Below are positions 46,501-56,655 of a stretch of DNA of 64,000 nt, one piece after another. The notes under the pieces were generated by a model, which saw nothing but the letters and a program-made list of their open reading frames with translations, ran no database searches and was not told the origin of the DNA. Every line of letters begins with the position of its first letter. The stretch's first letter is position 1. Location of the stretch: assembly GCA_038025085.1 (NCBI GenBank), contig CM076140.1, positions 16,078,001-16,142,000 of the forward strand. The letters are read 5' to 3'. A program made the translations under genes and the position numbers. This stretch comes from Tetragonia tetragonoides (taxonomy: Eukaryota > Streptophyta > Magnoliopsida > Caryophyllales > Aizoaceae).

Positions 46501-49500
46501 TCGAACCTGAGACCTCTGGAATGCTTATGAGGTCTTACCAACTGAGCTACCCCCTCAGGATTTGTATAGGTATACAGTATACTCCAAAGTCCAAGATAAC
46601 TCTTATTTCAGGCAAGTTTTCTTTTACCCATTTAGATATTACTATGACTCATCTTTCTCCATAACCATAAAGTAGGTCAACCACAAGCGTAAAGTGCTTT
46701 TAGTAAGCATTCTGAGACCCATTAGCTTTAATGCTAGAAACTGGGAAGAAAATTGAAATTCGAGATATTGAGATACATTTTTATAATTTTTAAGAGCAAA
46801 ACAAAAGACTCCTTCCGGAAAAATAGTTGTCAAATGGTGGCAACACCATAAACTTAAGGATTTGTTGCATTTTGACCAACACACTCTAGGATAATACTTC
46901 ACCTATTTTTACTCGTTAAGGACAAGAGTAAATCAAACATGATTCACTACTACTTCCGGAAAATGACTTTGAAGAACATTTTGAAATAGTAATAGTGACT
47001 ATTATTTCGGACGGAGAGAATCATGATTCATTATTGCTTCCGGAAAATGACTTTGAAGAACATTTTAAAATAGTAATAGTGACTATTATTTCTGAACGAA
47101 GGGAGTAATATCCATAACGAAAAAGGAAACCAATTGCCCAATTAGAACTTAGAAATTGAATACATAGACATGGCCCAAAAGATATGCAGAAACAACCTAC
47201 AACTATCGAATCTTGATAAACGCTATATATGCTTACGACCAATACCAACTACCAAGTGGAAATAGCTTAGCAAAACCACACAAAGGAATAAGCCTTAACT
47301 CCATTAATAACAAAGTCATAATGCCTGGATCCCTATTTTAACTTTTAAGCAGCCTATGGGCCGCTGGATCCCTATTTTAAGCAGCCTATGGCCGCTATGA
47401 TCAACATTCCAGAATATCCAGGTTGCTTCTTTAACTAAGAAATCCTTTTAACTAGTAAAGCCTAAGAGGACAACCAGCCCTCTACAAAGAATCTATTTAT
47501 AAATCAACCCAAAATCTCTGCAAAATAGAAAAGCTCCTAGAGGCTACTTTGTCCCTGGCCAAATAAAGGCTAACTAGGTAACCTTCCCTTAAAGCATGCC
47601 GGTAGATAAGGAGAAAAGACTCGTGCATTCTTCTCAATGCAGATGCACCATAACCACTAACACTGCGAAAATTGCACCTCACAACAACAGCCTCTTCTCC
47701 TTCAGTCTTTCCTCTCCCTAAAACCTACAAAACGTATTTTTGGGAATAGCATATGAGCACAATATACTCCCCATAAACAGAAAACCCGCCTTTAGCAAAG
47801 GCTTCGCGCCATATCACAACAAAAAAACAAAAAAAAACTTAAGACGAGGACTCACCACTAGCCTAGTAGAACACAAAAGTATCAAGACATAAAACAAAAC
47901 TCGGCCTCCTCCTAGGTGGTACTAATCCTATACCATACCAAGGTCCACACAAACGCTCATACCTAGAGAGATACTTTTCCCTTCCACAACCAATAATCAT
48001 GCTTGTATGGCGCCATTTTCCCTACCAACAGCCTTAGGGGAGAGCTCCCCAAATGGATCATAAAACCAATCTAAGAGTCAGCACAATCAAATAGATATAG
48101 ACTCCAAAATGTCAAGCAAGGAGGTAAGCTCCTGAGGTGGTCTCCGTAGATGCAGACTCCATTAGCAATTTAAAGAAGAGAACTCAAAATAGTAGCACCA
48201 CGAAGCATTGAGAACTGGAACAACCGATGAAACCTCGAGCACATCAATATCCATCCTTCCAACTATCTTCCTAAAATCTAGCCCTCAAGGCTCAAACCAA
48301 TCCCATGTTCCAAACTAACTAGAGGAAATTAATGAGAATGAACCTAGGGCACAAAACTTGAAACTTCCGTAGACTCGCGTGCGTCACCCCTCACACCACT
48401 TGTGCATCCCTTCCGTATTTGCTTAATAACCTTGTGCCACAAAGCTTTTGTCTAGAGTGGAACTACTTGCAAGTTGCAACCACTAGTAATATTTTCAACC
48501 ACCGGCCTACCAAAATCCATTTCTCCTTGTACCGACACACCAAATCACGTCTCACTAGTGATCCTTCTTGGCACCATCCACACTGGTCATACAGAAAAAA
48601 AACTCATCATTCTCTCGGTCACACTAGTCACGGCTACCAGAATCTTAAATAGGGGAGGAAGGCAGGACTATGTGGAGTCGTCCTACCCTCCATAGAGATA
48701 TAAACTCAATTTGGCATCCAACCGCTTTGATATCCGTTCAACACCCTGCTGCTACTCTGCACAGCTTGTGGACCGCTGCTGACTGACTTAGTGGTACTCC
48801 TAATTAGGTAAGCAATTGTTTTTCGAAAATCGTAAACTCGAATAAGAATGCCTGATCCACATTAATGATGGCCAAGCAAAAGTTACAAACGTTCTTTAGA
48901 TAACATGGGTCTCAGGGCTTTGCCCAGCTTATCCCATGGGCCCTAAAGTTGCAAATGTTATCAGGAGAAGATCTGCAAGACTGAGAGAACATGCTTCTAT
49001 TTATCAAGGTTAGCAGATAGGAAAAGCATCATTTTGGTAAATGCCCCACGTGCATCCTTTCCTTGCCTGCTTCAAACCCTCAATCACCCCTACATCCACA
49101 TTTCTCTCCAACATCCTACGCGCATCATTTTTTTTTCCTTATCTAAAAAAAATCCTACATAACACAATTACCACACGAGTAGACCTGGCAAACGGGTCAA
49201 GTCGGATTCAGGTTGGGTCACTTCGGGTTCGGGTCATCACCAGGTCGAGTCATTATCGGGTCGCTATCAAATCGGTCATTTTGGGTCTTTAGCGGGTCGG
49301 ATTTTCGGGTCAGACAACTCTTGTCTCACAAACTCGGGTCTCGGGTTGAGTCGTTTCGAGTTCGGGCCATTAGCAGGTCTTTTCGGGACGGGTTTGATCA
49401 GGTCTTAAGCAGGTAGGGTCAGATTTTGTCAGCTCTACACACGAGTAAAAGAGGAAACCAAAAAAGTGGTCCTCTTGCCTCAGGCCCTAGATGAGATAAA

Positions 49501-51999
49501 CCAATCTCTACGTGCCTCATTGACCATCACAGAAAAGCAAGCATTTGATAAGAACTGTCGCCACTCTGCACCCTGAAAACTTTTTCCAAACCACCACCAT
49601 GTCCAAAAAGCGTTCGCTCACCTTATGCCGTTTCTTTCATTCCTTTTTTTTTTAAGATATGAAAATTTTCCATTTCTTTTTCCATTTTCCAAGTTTATAC
49701 CTTGTTGAACATTTTCAAGAGTCACATTGCTATTTGGCTGATAATTTGAGCAAGACTCTTCTCCTTCATAAGTGCAGCAAAGGAGTTACATGAATGAACT
49801 TCCTGAACATTCCTTGCATATGACGGAGGATTCAATATATTCCCCTTCCATTGAAGAGTTTTCTTGTTCATCAACCTCTTTACTCTCATGAATGCCTACA
49901 TATTGCTTTATCCCTCCTTACTCCCATGTCTTCTTCATTAATCATAATAGCTTCGCTTGGGGTGTCTTTTGCAGTTTGTAACACATCAGACCTCTTGATT
50001 CTGTTTTGATTTATCAAGCATCTCAAACACATAAACCCTATAATATTATCCATCCATCTATACAGGAACTATCTCAGCAACTTTATGGATGATAGGAGCT
50101 GTTGAGAAATGGACCTCCCTAAGTTTAATTGACAGTTCCTCCGAGAATTATGGCTCGAGGTCAACTAATCCACAAACCAGAAACAACCTTTGAGCTAACT
50201 GAAGGGCTATAGAAAGCAGTCTAAGATTCATATCCCAACTCAAAGGTTGCAGCAAGTACAGAAAATGATAAATCAGTATTACTAACATTCTAAAATAGAT
50301 GTTTCTTTTTGGATAGGATATCTTAAAATAAATACTTATTTTACAAGAACATTACGTACCTAAGTCTCTCATGCTATATCAGCCAAGTTTATCACTAAAA
50401 TCACCCCTTTCAAAGGTGGAACATTTATTCTGGGATTGAGGGATACTATAATGCCCTTAAAAAGCATTTTATTCCAAAGAAATGATTTCATCCACTTTGG
50501 GCCCTCAACTGGATAATATTTAAAGTGCACTTTTACGCACTTTTCAGCTTCAAATACGTCAAGTCTGTAACTAAGGAGATATTCTATTTAGAGATTATTG
50601 GCAATAAAGGGATTGCACAGAGTGACAGACACCTACATCACCCGTGTAACCTTTTAGTTGTTGGCATTTGAATGGCCTAGCTGCCAAAGTAATCGGCCAC
50701 TATAATGGCCTAAAATAATAAAGCATTAGAGAAGAAGTTGCATTCTAGCAGTACATTATCATGTACAAAACACTTAAGAGTAACTCCACAACAAGATTAC
50801 AGCTATCATCATAATAAACATGAACTCAGGCATAGCTTTGTGTCTCTCCAATGATTTTCTTTTTTTAAACACTATCATGGCCATTGTTAAGTGTGTTCCC
50901 CACCTCACAAACCTTTTCAGATAGTTGGGTGGTGATATGTTCCACAACTTCCCAATACAACAAATAACACTCAGCACTCACCCCGTCCAAAACAAGAAAG
51001 AAAAAAAATTGAAAGAGATCATCTCTATAATCAGCTTCCTCCACCAAACAAAGAGTATTAGGGTGCCACACGCAGTTTTGGTTACCAAAGAGAGACAAAC
51101 AGTTCCAAAATAGACGCTTCCTATCATAAATAGAGATACCCTCCGAAGAACGCACAGTTGCCCAAGGTTTTAAGTTTTAAACAGGGATAAAATAACCACA
51201 GTACCACACTCCACTAAGATATACTTTCTAAAATCCATAGGACACACAAAATCAGGTACCAAGTTTGCAAGAGCACAAAAGTAAACTTACGATATCATCA
51301 CACTCCCAATCCAAATTATTACTCGACTCTCAGTGTCACAACACCATTCTTCTACATCCAAAAACCAATCAAAGTACAAATACAACTAAACTACAAACCT
51401 CACCCCAAAGTATAAAAGCAAAGAATGTAAATTCTTAGTGCACAATTTCAGTGGACCAGCTAAGTTAGAATCATGGTACACATTACTAACTAATTAGACT
51501 CATGCCAGTATGCCATCGAGCAAGCATCGAAATACCACAAGTGTTCCAGTAAGGAGGAAACAAACCAAAAGCAATTGAAGCATTTAGCAACTCAATATCA
51601 CAATAAGCTGCCCAATTCAGTATCAAATTGATATATAAACCCAAAAAAGTGGGTCACTCATTCCTAACTTTACAACCAAGCCTATCTCCACCTATCATGA
51701 CCATAAACTGCAGCTAAAATAGAAACAAAAGAACTATAGACTCATCTCCCACAAAAACAAAGACCAACAGTTTTCCATTAAATATACACATAGCCAACTC
51801 ACAAAAATACCTAATTACGTCCAAAGTCAACCATAACCACCACAAAATCCACTAATTTTCACATAACAAAAAACCCATTTCAAGTACATGAAAAAGCAAA
51901 CATGGGAAATCAAAATTATGGGAAAATAACCTAAGTGGGTAGGGCAAAAAATTATCTTACATTGCTCCCTTTCCAGACTTGATAAACGCGATTTTCCAT
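40564..51999 (-). CDS. DHHC-type protein S-acyltransferase (palmitoyltransferase), five coding exons
   Basis: Coding exons: 51999-51961, 44958-44767, 44336-44034, 43941-43708 and 41034-40564, all with GT/AG borders and all ending on whole codons, giving 412 aa. It starts [13 protein letters not shown], the usual start of plant PATs, followed by [16 protein letters not shown]. Four membrane segments lie at about residues 28-48, 57-77, 183-205 and 222-247. A Cys-rich domain (about 138-176) ends in catalytic DHHC at 166-169. The family's DPG motif ([12 protein letters not shown]) and TTxE motif (TTYE, 257-260) are present. The tail is acidic and polar. By family it moves palmitate from its own Cys to protein cysteines at an endomembrane or plasma membrane. 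Intron 1 is 7.0 kb. The intron 2 acceptor (ATGAAAG) has a poor pyrimidine tract, so that border is the least sure. Confidence 0.92.
41218..41405 (+). mobile_element. LINE 3' fragment in intron 4
   Basis: The plus strand can be read as [16 protein letters not shown], the C-terminal segment seen after the RT of many plant LINEs, followed by a pyrimidine-rich 3' end. It is inserted against the host gene's direction. Confidence 0.5.
42391..42525 (+). mobile_element. RTE-type LINE fragment in intron 4
   Basis: Reading gives [14 protein letters not shown] and, after a one-base shift, [15 protein letters not shown], the conserved end of RTE-clade reverse transcriptases (MLYGAECW…[12 protein letters not shown] from family memory). 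Surrounding sequence from about 42000 may belong to the same element. Confidence 0.7.
42563..42732 (-). mobile_element. tRNA-headed SINE, copy A (intron 4)
   Basis: Minus strand: GGGGGTAGCTCAGCTGGTAA (box A), CCAGGTTCAAGTCCCC (box B), body, then TTATCTAAAAAAAAAT tail. Same family as the copies at 46401, 45844 and 48895, all in the host gene's transcriptional direction. Confidence 0.85.
44651..44689. repeat. Perfect 18-bp-arm hairpin in intron 2, copying the exon 2 end
   Basis: Arms AATATAGTGAACGCAACA (44651-44668) and its exact complement (44672-44689) with a 3-base loop. The same 18 bases occur at 44768-44785, the last bases of exon 2 (all but one). Confidence 0.95.
45844..46012 (-). mobile_element. 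tRNA-headed SINE, copy B (intron 1), diverged
   Basis: Minus strand keeps GAGCTCAGCTGGTGGCAATA near box A, a decayed box B (TAATTCGAACCCCC) and an A-rich tail. Confidence 0.7.
46401..46561 (-). mobile_element. tRNA-headed SINE, copy C (intron 1), complete
   Basis: Boxes A (TAGCTCAGTTGGT) and B (GGTTCGAGTC) are clear, with a TTATCTAAAAAA tail. Target duplications TTGTATAGGCATACAG (46385-46400) and TTGTATAGGTATACAG (46562-46577) match at 15 of 16. This copy defines the family's ends, about 161 bp. Confidence 0.92.
46941..47108. repeat. 84-bp tandem duplication of a Stowaway-type end (intron 1)
   Basis: Copies 46941-47024 and 47025-47108 share GATTCA…CTTCCGGAAAATGACTTTG and end in CGGACGGAGAG or GAACGAAGGGAG, the latter followed by TA, like a Stowaway terminus. 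Confidence 0.85.
47109..48890. other. Intron 1 DNA without recognised elements
   Basis: Part of the 7-kb first intron of the S-acyltransferase gene. Short frames on both strands lack domains. A 30-40-bp imperfect repeat (TGGATCCCTATTTTAA…CAGCCTATGG) stands twice at about 47327-47393. Confidence 0.5.
48895..48955 (-). mobile_element. tRNA-SINE fragment, copy D (intron 1), 3' half only
   Basis: Matches the 3' half of the SINE family (minus GGGCCCATGGGATAAGC…CCCATGTTATCTAAAG). The tRNA-like head is missing. Confidence 0.65.
49180..49437. mobile_element. hAT-like MITE with GGGTC core (258 bp), intron 1
   Basis: Ends TAGACCTGGCAAAC and the complement of TTTTGTCAGCTCTA. Exact 8-bp target duplications CACACGAG stand at 49172-49179 and 49438-49445. 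The core is degenerate GGGTCGGGTTCGGG. Confidence 0.92.
49446..51960. other. Intron 1 DNA without recognised elements (5' part)
   Basis: AT-rich intronic sequence between the MITE and coding exon 1. No conserved frame seen. Confidence 0.5.
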
Positions 52000-52409
52000 G
52001 ACTTGGGGGCACTTTTAAACCCCCTTTTGCTATGCTGGGATACTGTCCAACACTCGCAACTTTTTTGAATTTCTCATCTCATTTGCTCTTCTTAAAATTG
52101 CTCACTTTCTCTTTCTCTTTGTTCTCTTTCTCTTTGTAAAAATTGAAGGATAGAGACAATTGGGTTATTTGGGTATGAGTTTGATGATCTGAGATGGGTG
52201 TTCGAAATCCGGGAAAAGAAATTGGGGAGAGAGAGAGAGAGAGGGGAAGAGAAGAAAGTGAGTGCGTGTAGGAAACGGAGACCTTCCCCAAAAACGTCCC
52301 GAGGAATGGAATATTGGAAGGTGTTTAAGATGGATTTTGATTTTCCATCTTTATTTCTTTCTTTCCTCAGACTTCTGACATTATAGGACTTTAAGAAATC
52401 TTATTTATA
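52000..52409 (-). promoter_or_regulatory. 5' UTR and probable TATA box of the S-acyltransferase gene
   Basis: Minus-strand TATAAATA at 52409-52402 lies about 400 bp upstream of the start codon. Between them the leader is CT-rich on the coding strand (GA tract at about 52226-52243 on plus), as in many plant 5' UTRs. Transcription would begin near 52375. A leader intron cannot be excluded. Confidence 0.5.
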
Positions 52410-52856
52410 ATTTATTGATTTGAATTTGAATATAGAAAAGTCATACATGTATACAAGTCCATGGCGATGTAACATTGGCTATATACAGGTCACCAACATT
52501 TTTGTTTGTTTTGTTTTCTGCTACTGATACTCATTTCTTAGTTTGTTATTATGCGATTCATGTTTTTGCTATTGAATCTTGATAGCTATGTTAGAGGAGG
52601 TTGTGATGTGGCTAGGCCAGGCTATTTCGGGGCATTATGAGTTTGGATTATTTCGGAATAGAGTTATTAAGGTTGTTTGTTGCATGATTTATATTTTTTG
52701 ACTCGTATTATTTTAAGCTTTTGAATTTTGATGAATGTTTTAATGTGATTGTAGTGAAACTAAAATTACAATGTTATGTACTATTGTTTATTGGTTTTTA
52801 TATCTTCCAAGGATGAGCGTTCTATTTTAAATTTGACTCGATCTCTCTCCAATGTA
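52410..52856. other. Intergenic DNA upstream of the S-acyltransferase gene
   Basis: AT-rich promoter-side sequence. Nothing specific recognised. Confidence 0.45.
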
Positions 52857-52864
52857 TGTATATG

Positions 52865-53322
52865 TAGGGCTGTTCAAAAATATCTGAACCCGAGCATCCA
52901 ATCCGAAAATCCGAATATTCGAACTGAAATTATCCGAAAAAGCGGATATCCAAAATTTTGGGTACCCGAAAAACGGATATCCAAAATTTTGGATACGGGT
53001 TCGGATACCATTTTCCAAAATTTTCGGATATTCGGATATCCGAAAATATCCGAAAAACTCAAAATTATCCAAAATATCCGAAAATTATCCGAAACTATCC
53101 GAAATATTTGGCTCACATTTTCAAAATATTAGGCACAAAATAGGATAAAAAATAAAAAATTTAAATATTTTTCGGATAACGGATATCCGACTATCCGAAT
53201 CCGAAACTTTGGGTATTCGAAAATCGGATATCCGAAATTTCGGATACGGGTTCGGATAACAAAATTTGGTATCCGAAATTTCGGATATCCGATTTTCGGA
53301 TACCCGCAAATGAACACCCCTA
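52865..53322. mobile_element. hAT-like MITE with TATCCGAAA core (458 bp)
   Basis: Ends TAGGGCTGTTCA and the complement of TGAACACCCCTA. Exact 8-bp target duplications TGTATATG stand at 52857-52864 and 53323-53330. The left half is made of (A)ATATCCGAA-type units and the right half of their complements, so the whole element can fold back. Confidence 0.94.
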
Positions 53323-53414
53323 TGTATATGCACTATATTGTGTCGATATTTATGCCTTCTTTGTGCATGCGTGCGGGCGTGCACACACTCCAAAAAAAAA
53401 TAATGGTGGGTCCG

Positions 53415-53625
53415 ACAACAACTTTTTGGGTAACGATTGGTAGTTTGAAGTAGTCAAATCACTACTCATCCTAGCTTGTTGGGTTTGTCTAGTAGCTTTT
53501 AGGGATAAATGTTAACTATTAGGTGTTTCACACAAGCTAAAGTTAGTGTTTCACTCCAAAGACTAGCGGTTGAGATTATTTAGAAATTTTATTCTAATTC
53601 TATCCTATTAGATTTTATAATAAAA
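53415..53625. mobile_element. Truncated copy of the 28978 Harbinger-like MITE
   Basis: GGGTAACGATTGGTAGTTTGAAGT and later CAAAGACTAGCGGTTGAGATTATTTAG-like segments line up in order with the left half of the element at 28978. The right half is missing. Confidence 0.65.
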
Positions 53626-53629
53626 AAAG

Positions 53630-54339
53630 GTAAATTTGCGTAGAAACACCTAGTAAAATGGGCACTTTTATGAGAGTGGAGCGCGTCAGGTTCTTTTGCA
53701 TCTACAACGCGCTCTCGTATTTAATGGGTGGGGTAACTTTTGACTAGTTAGTATGAAAAAGCAACCGCAAATTCTTGGAGTCTTTCGGGAAGACAATAAA
53801 AATTGTCTTCCAAGGCAAAATTGGCATGACACATCAGCTTTAGTACAATTTAGGTGTGCTGATTTGAAAAACTAAGTGAGGGGTTAAGTGGGCATTTCAC
53901 ATATGTTCTAAAGCAACCAAACCCTCAAACTATTCTCTCTGTCATCGCAACGCCCCCCCCCCCCCCTTCTTTGGCCTAGCCGCCACCTCCATAAGCAAAA
54001 AAATTCTAAAAGCCTTTTCTTCTTGGCTTAGACGTCTTCTACCTTCAGGAATCTATGTTCTAGGCTTAGCTGCCATATTTGTTTCAATAGTTAGTGAGAT
54101 ATGAGTTGAATTATATTCCAAGAAATGGTTTTCATCCCTCATTTCTATCATTTGGCTACTATTTAGTCTTAGCCTTTGAATCTTTGCAACTTTGGAGATC
54201 AAGCGGCTTGATTTTTTTATTTTTTTTTCAGATCTGAGTGAGTGGGTGACCTTTTAGCCTCCTCTCTAAAGTTTGGTTTTGAAAATCTGCGATTTTTGGG
54301 GGTTTAGTTGATAACCCTAGATCGATGGTGGATAATTAA
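53630..54339. other. Gene-free DNA, C16-17 tract, left edge of the satellite block
   Basis: Holds an inverted repeat (GGAGCGCGT / ACGCGCTC at about 53697-53727), a long C homopolymer at about 53950-53966 and a CT-rich leader-like stretch. No coding frame. Confidence 0.5.
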
Positions 54340-54600
54340 ATTTGCAGTTAGTGGTTAATGACATGACCAGTGGTGGATTTCATGAACAGGTCGTGATTAA
54401 TGTCATTAGCAAGTGGTGATTAATGTAATTAACAGGTCGTGATTAATGTCATTAGCATGTTGTCATTAATGCCATTAGCAGTTACTGAATGAAGCCATTA
54501 GCAGGTCGTGAATGAAGGCATAGCAGGTCGTGAATGAAGGCATTAGCAGGTCCTGAATAATGTCATTAGCATGTCATGTTTAAGTCCATTAACTCTCTTT
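54340..54600. repeat. Short tandem repeats (~25 bp), left flank of satellite block
   Basis: Imperfect units such as CATTAGCAGGTCGTGAATGAAG occur about ten times. Related sequence in the same orientation recurs at 59960-60300 (GCAGTTAGTGGTTA…CATGACCA). Confidence 0.8.
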
Positions 54601-55233
54601 TTTTTTGAAATGGGGGTGTATTGATTTAGTTAATGAGAGAGAAAACATGAGCGTAAAAAAAAGCATTTGTATATGGGCAATTGAAAGTTGGTCGGTTCTT
54701 GAGAGGTACCCACCACTGGAGGGAGATGAGTAAATGTTCAAATTTTAGCTTGTACAAAATAAATTGTATGAAAATTGTACTATAACGCCTATCTATGTAC
54801 TATATAGAAGTGTAATATACAAAATGTTAAATGGTATAGACTTTGTACTAACTCCACTAGAATTGTACCAGTTTTTCCTTAATTGAACAAAAGTTGGTGG
54901 TAAATAAGATAAAATTTAAGCATTGAAAGGTCCGCCCAGCCTAAAAACCGAAGCAAACTTATGTATACTAACTTACTAGAAATTGTACTATTTATTTTAC
55001 AGTTGTACGAATAACTTATCCAAAATTGAACAAATCTCGGTCCAACCCAAAAAGGGGAATATTTCAATAAATTTGTTTTTTTTATAAGAAAAGGGAATCT
55101 TTCTAGCCTACCCATTAATCACAATTATGCATAATTTTCGTATTAGTTTCCCAAAAATAAACCTTAAATAGTACATTCAAGTGTAAAAATGTCTATAATT
55201 ATCTAATTTAGTTTTTTAATTGGATAAAATGAA
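54601..55233. repeat. TTGTACTA-rich module, copy 1
   Basis: Contains many TTGTACTA/TTGTACCA motifs at irregular 30-60-bp spacing. It is about 70-80% similar by eye to 56050-56560 (GGTCGGTTCTTGAGAGG versus GGTCGATTCTTGGGAGG), so the two are a segmental duplication. No frame. Confidence 0.65.
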
Positions 55234-55908
55234 AAAATTCATAATGTTTACTATTACACAAGTCTATCTAGTTTATTTAAAATTCTAATTAACAAACTTT
55301 AGTCTACACTATTACGACCATTGAAAGTGATTACCACTTTATATGGCCAATAACGTCTAAGTTGAGCCGGGATAATCTAAGTCACTCTCCAAGTTACTTT
55401 TCATCACTTATTATGATTACTATTACATAAGTCTATGAGTTTTTTTTCAAATTTCTAATAAACAAAGTTAGTCTAAACCATTACGATCATTGAGAGTGAT
55501 TACCACTTTATATGGCCAATAACGACTAAGTTGAGCCGTGATAGTCTATATCACTTTCGAAGTTGCTTTTCATCACTTATTATGATTACTATTACATAAG
55601 TCTATGAGTTTTTTTTCAAATTTCTAATAAACAAAGTTAGTCTAAACCATTACGATCATTGAGAGTGATTACCACTTTATATGGCCAATAACGACTAAGT
55701 TGAGCCGTGATAGTCTATATCACTTTCGAAGTTGCTTTTCATCACTTATTATGATTACTATTACAAAAGTCTAGTGAGTGTTTTTCAAATTCTAGTTAAC
55801 CAAGTTAGTCTAAACCACTACGATCATTGAGAGTGATTACCACTTTATATGAACAATAATGTCTAAGTTGAGTCGGGATAGTCTAAATCATTCTCAAAAT
55901 TGCTTTCC
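55234..55908. repeat. Satellite array A: four ~169-bp units
   Basis: Unit boundaries at 55403, 55572 and 55741, anchored on ATCACTTATTATGATTACTA. Units 2 and 3 (55403-55571, 55572-55740) appear identical. Unit 1 and unit 4 are diverged. Confidence 0.95.
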
Positions 55909-56655
55909 ATCACTTATCATGATTTGGTTACCAGGAGATCGTGTATAAGTGGGATGAAAATGGAGATAAGAGGAGTGAGATGAGATGATTTGGTTACCAA
56001 GAGACAGTGTATAAGTGGGGTGAATTAGGGTGTGTTTGGTTTAATGAATAAGAAAAAATGAGAGAAAAATTAAAAAAGAAAAATTTGCATAGGGGCAACC
56101 GAATGTTGGTCGATTCTTGGGAGGCACCCGCCAATGGAGCTAGTAGAGTAAATGTTCAAATTTGAATTTGTACAAAACAAATTGTATGCAAATTTTTGTA
56201 CAGAAACGACTATTTATGTACTGTAAATAAGTATAATATACAAAGTGGTATGGATTTGTACTAACTCCACTAGAATTGTACCAAATTTGTCCTCATATTA
56301 ACTATAGTAGGCGGTGAAAAAAATTTAACCATTGAAAGCTCCGCCCAGCCAGAAGCAAACTTACTTACTAGAATTTGTACTATTCGTATTAGATTTGTAC
56401 CAAATTATCCTAAATTGAACTATATGGTGGTAAACAAATTCTAACCGTACAAATCTTGGTACAACCCTAAAAAGAAATTCTTTCAATAAATAATTTTTTA
56501 TTATAAGGGAATATTTCATGGCCTACCCGTTAATCATCATAAATTATGCATCATTATCGTATTTTTTCCCAAAAAATGAACCTTAAATGATAAAACTAAA
56601 GAGTAAAAAACTAAATTTAATTATCTATCACAATTGTTTTAAATTGGATAACATG
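55909..56655. repeat. TTGTACTA-rich module, copy 2
   Basis: The second copy of the 54601 module, lying between satellite arrays A and B. Confidence 0.65.
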
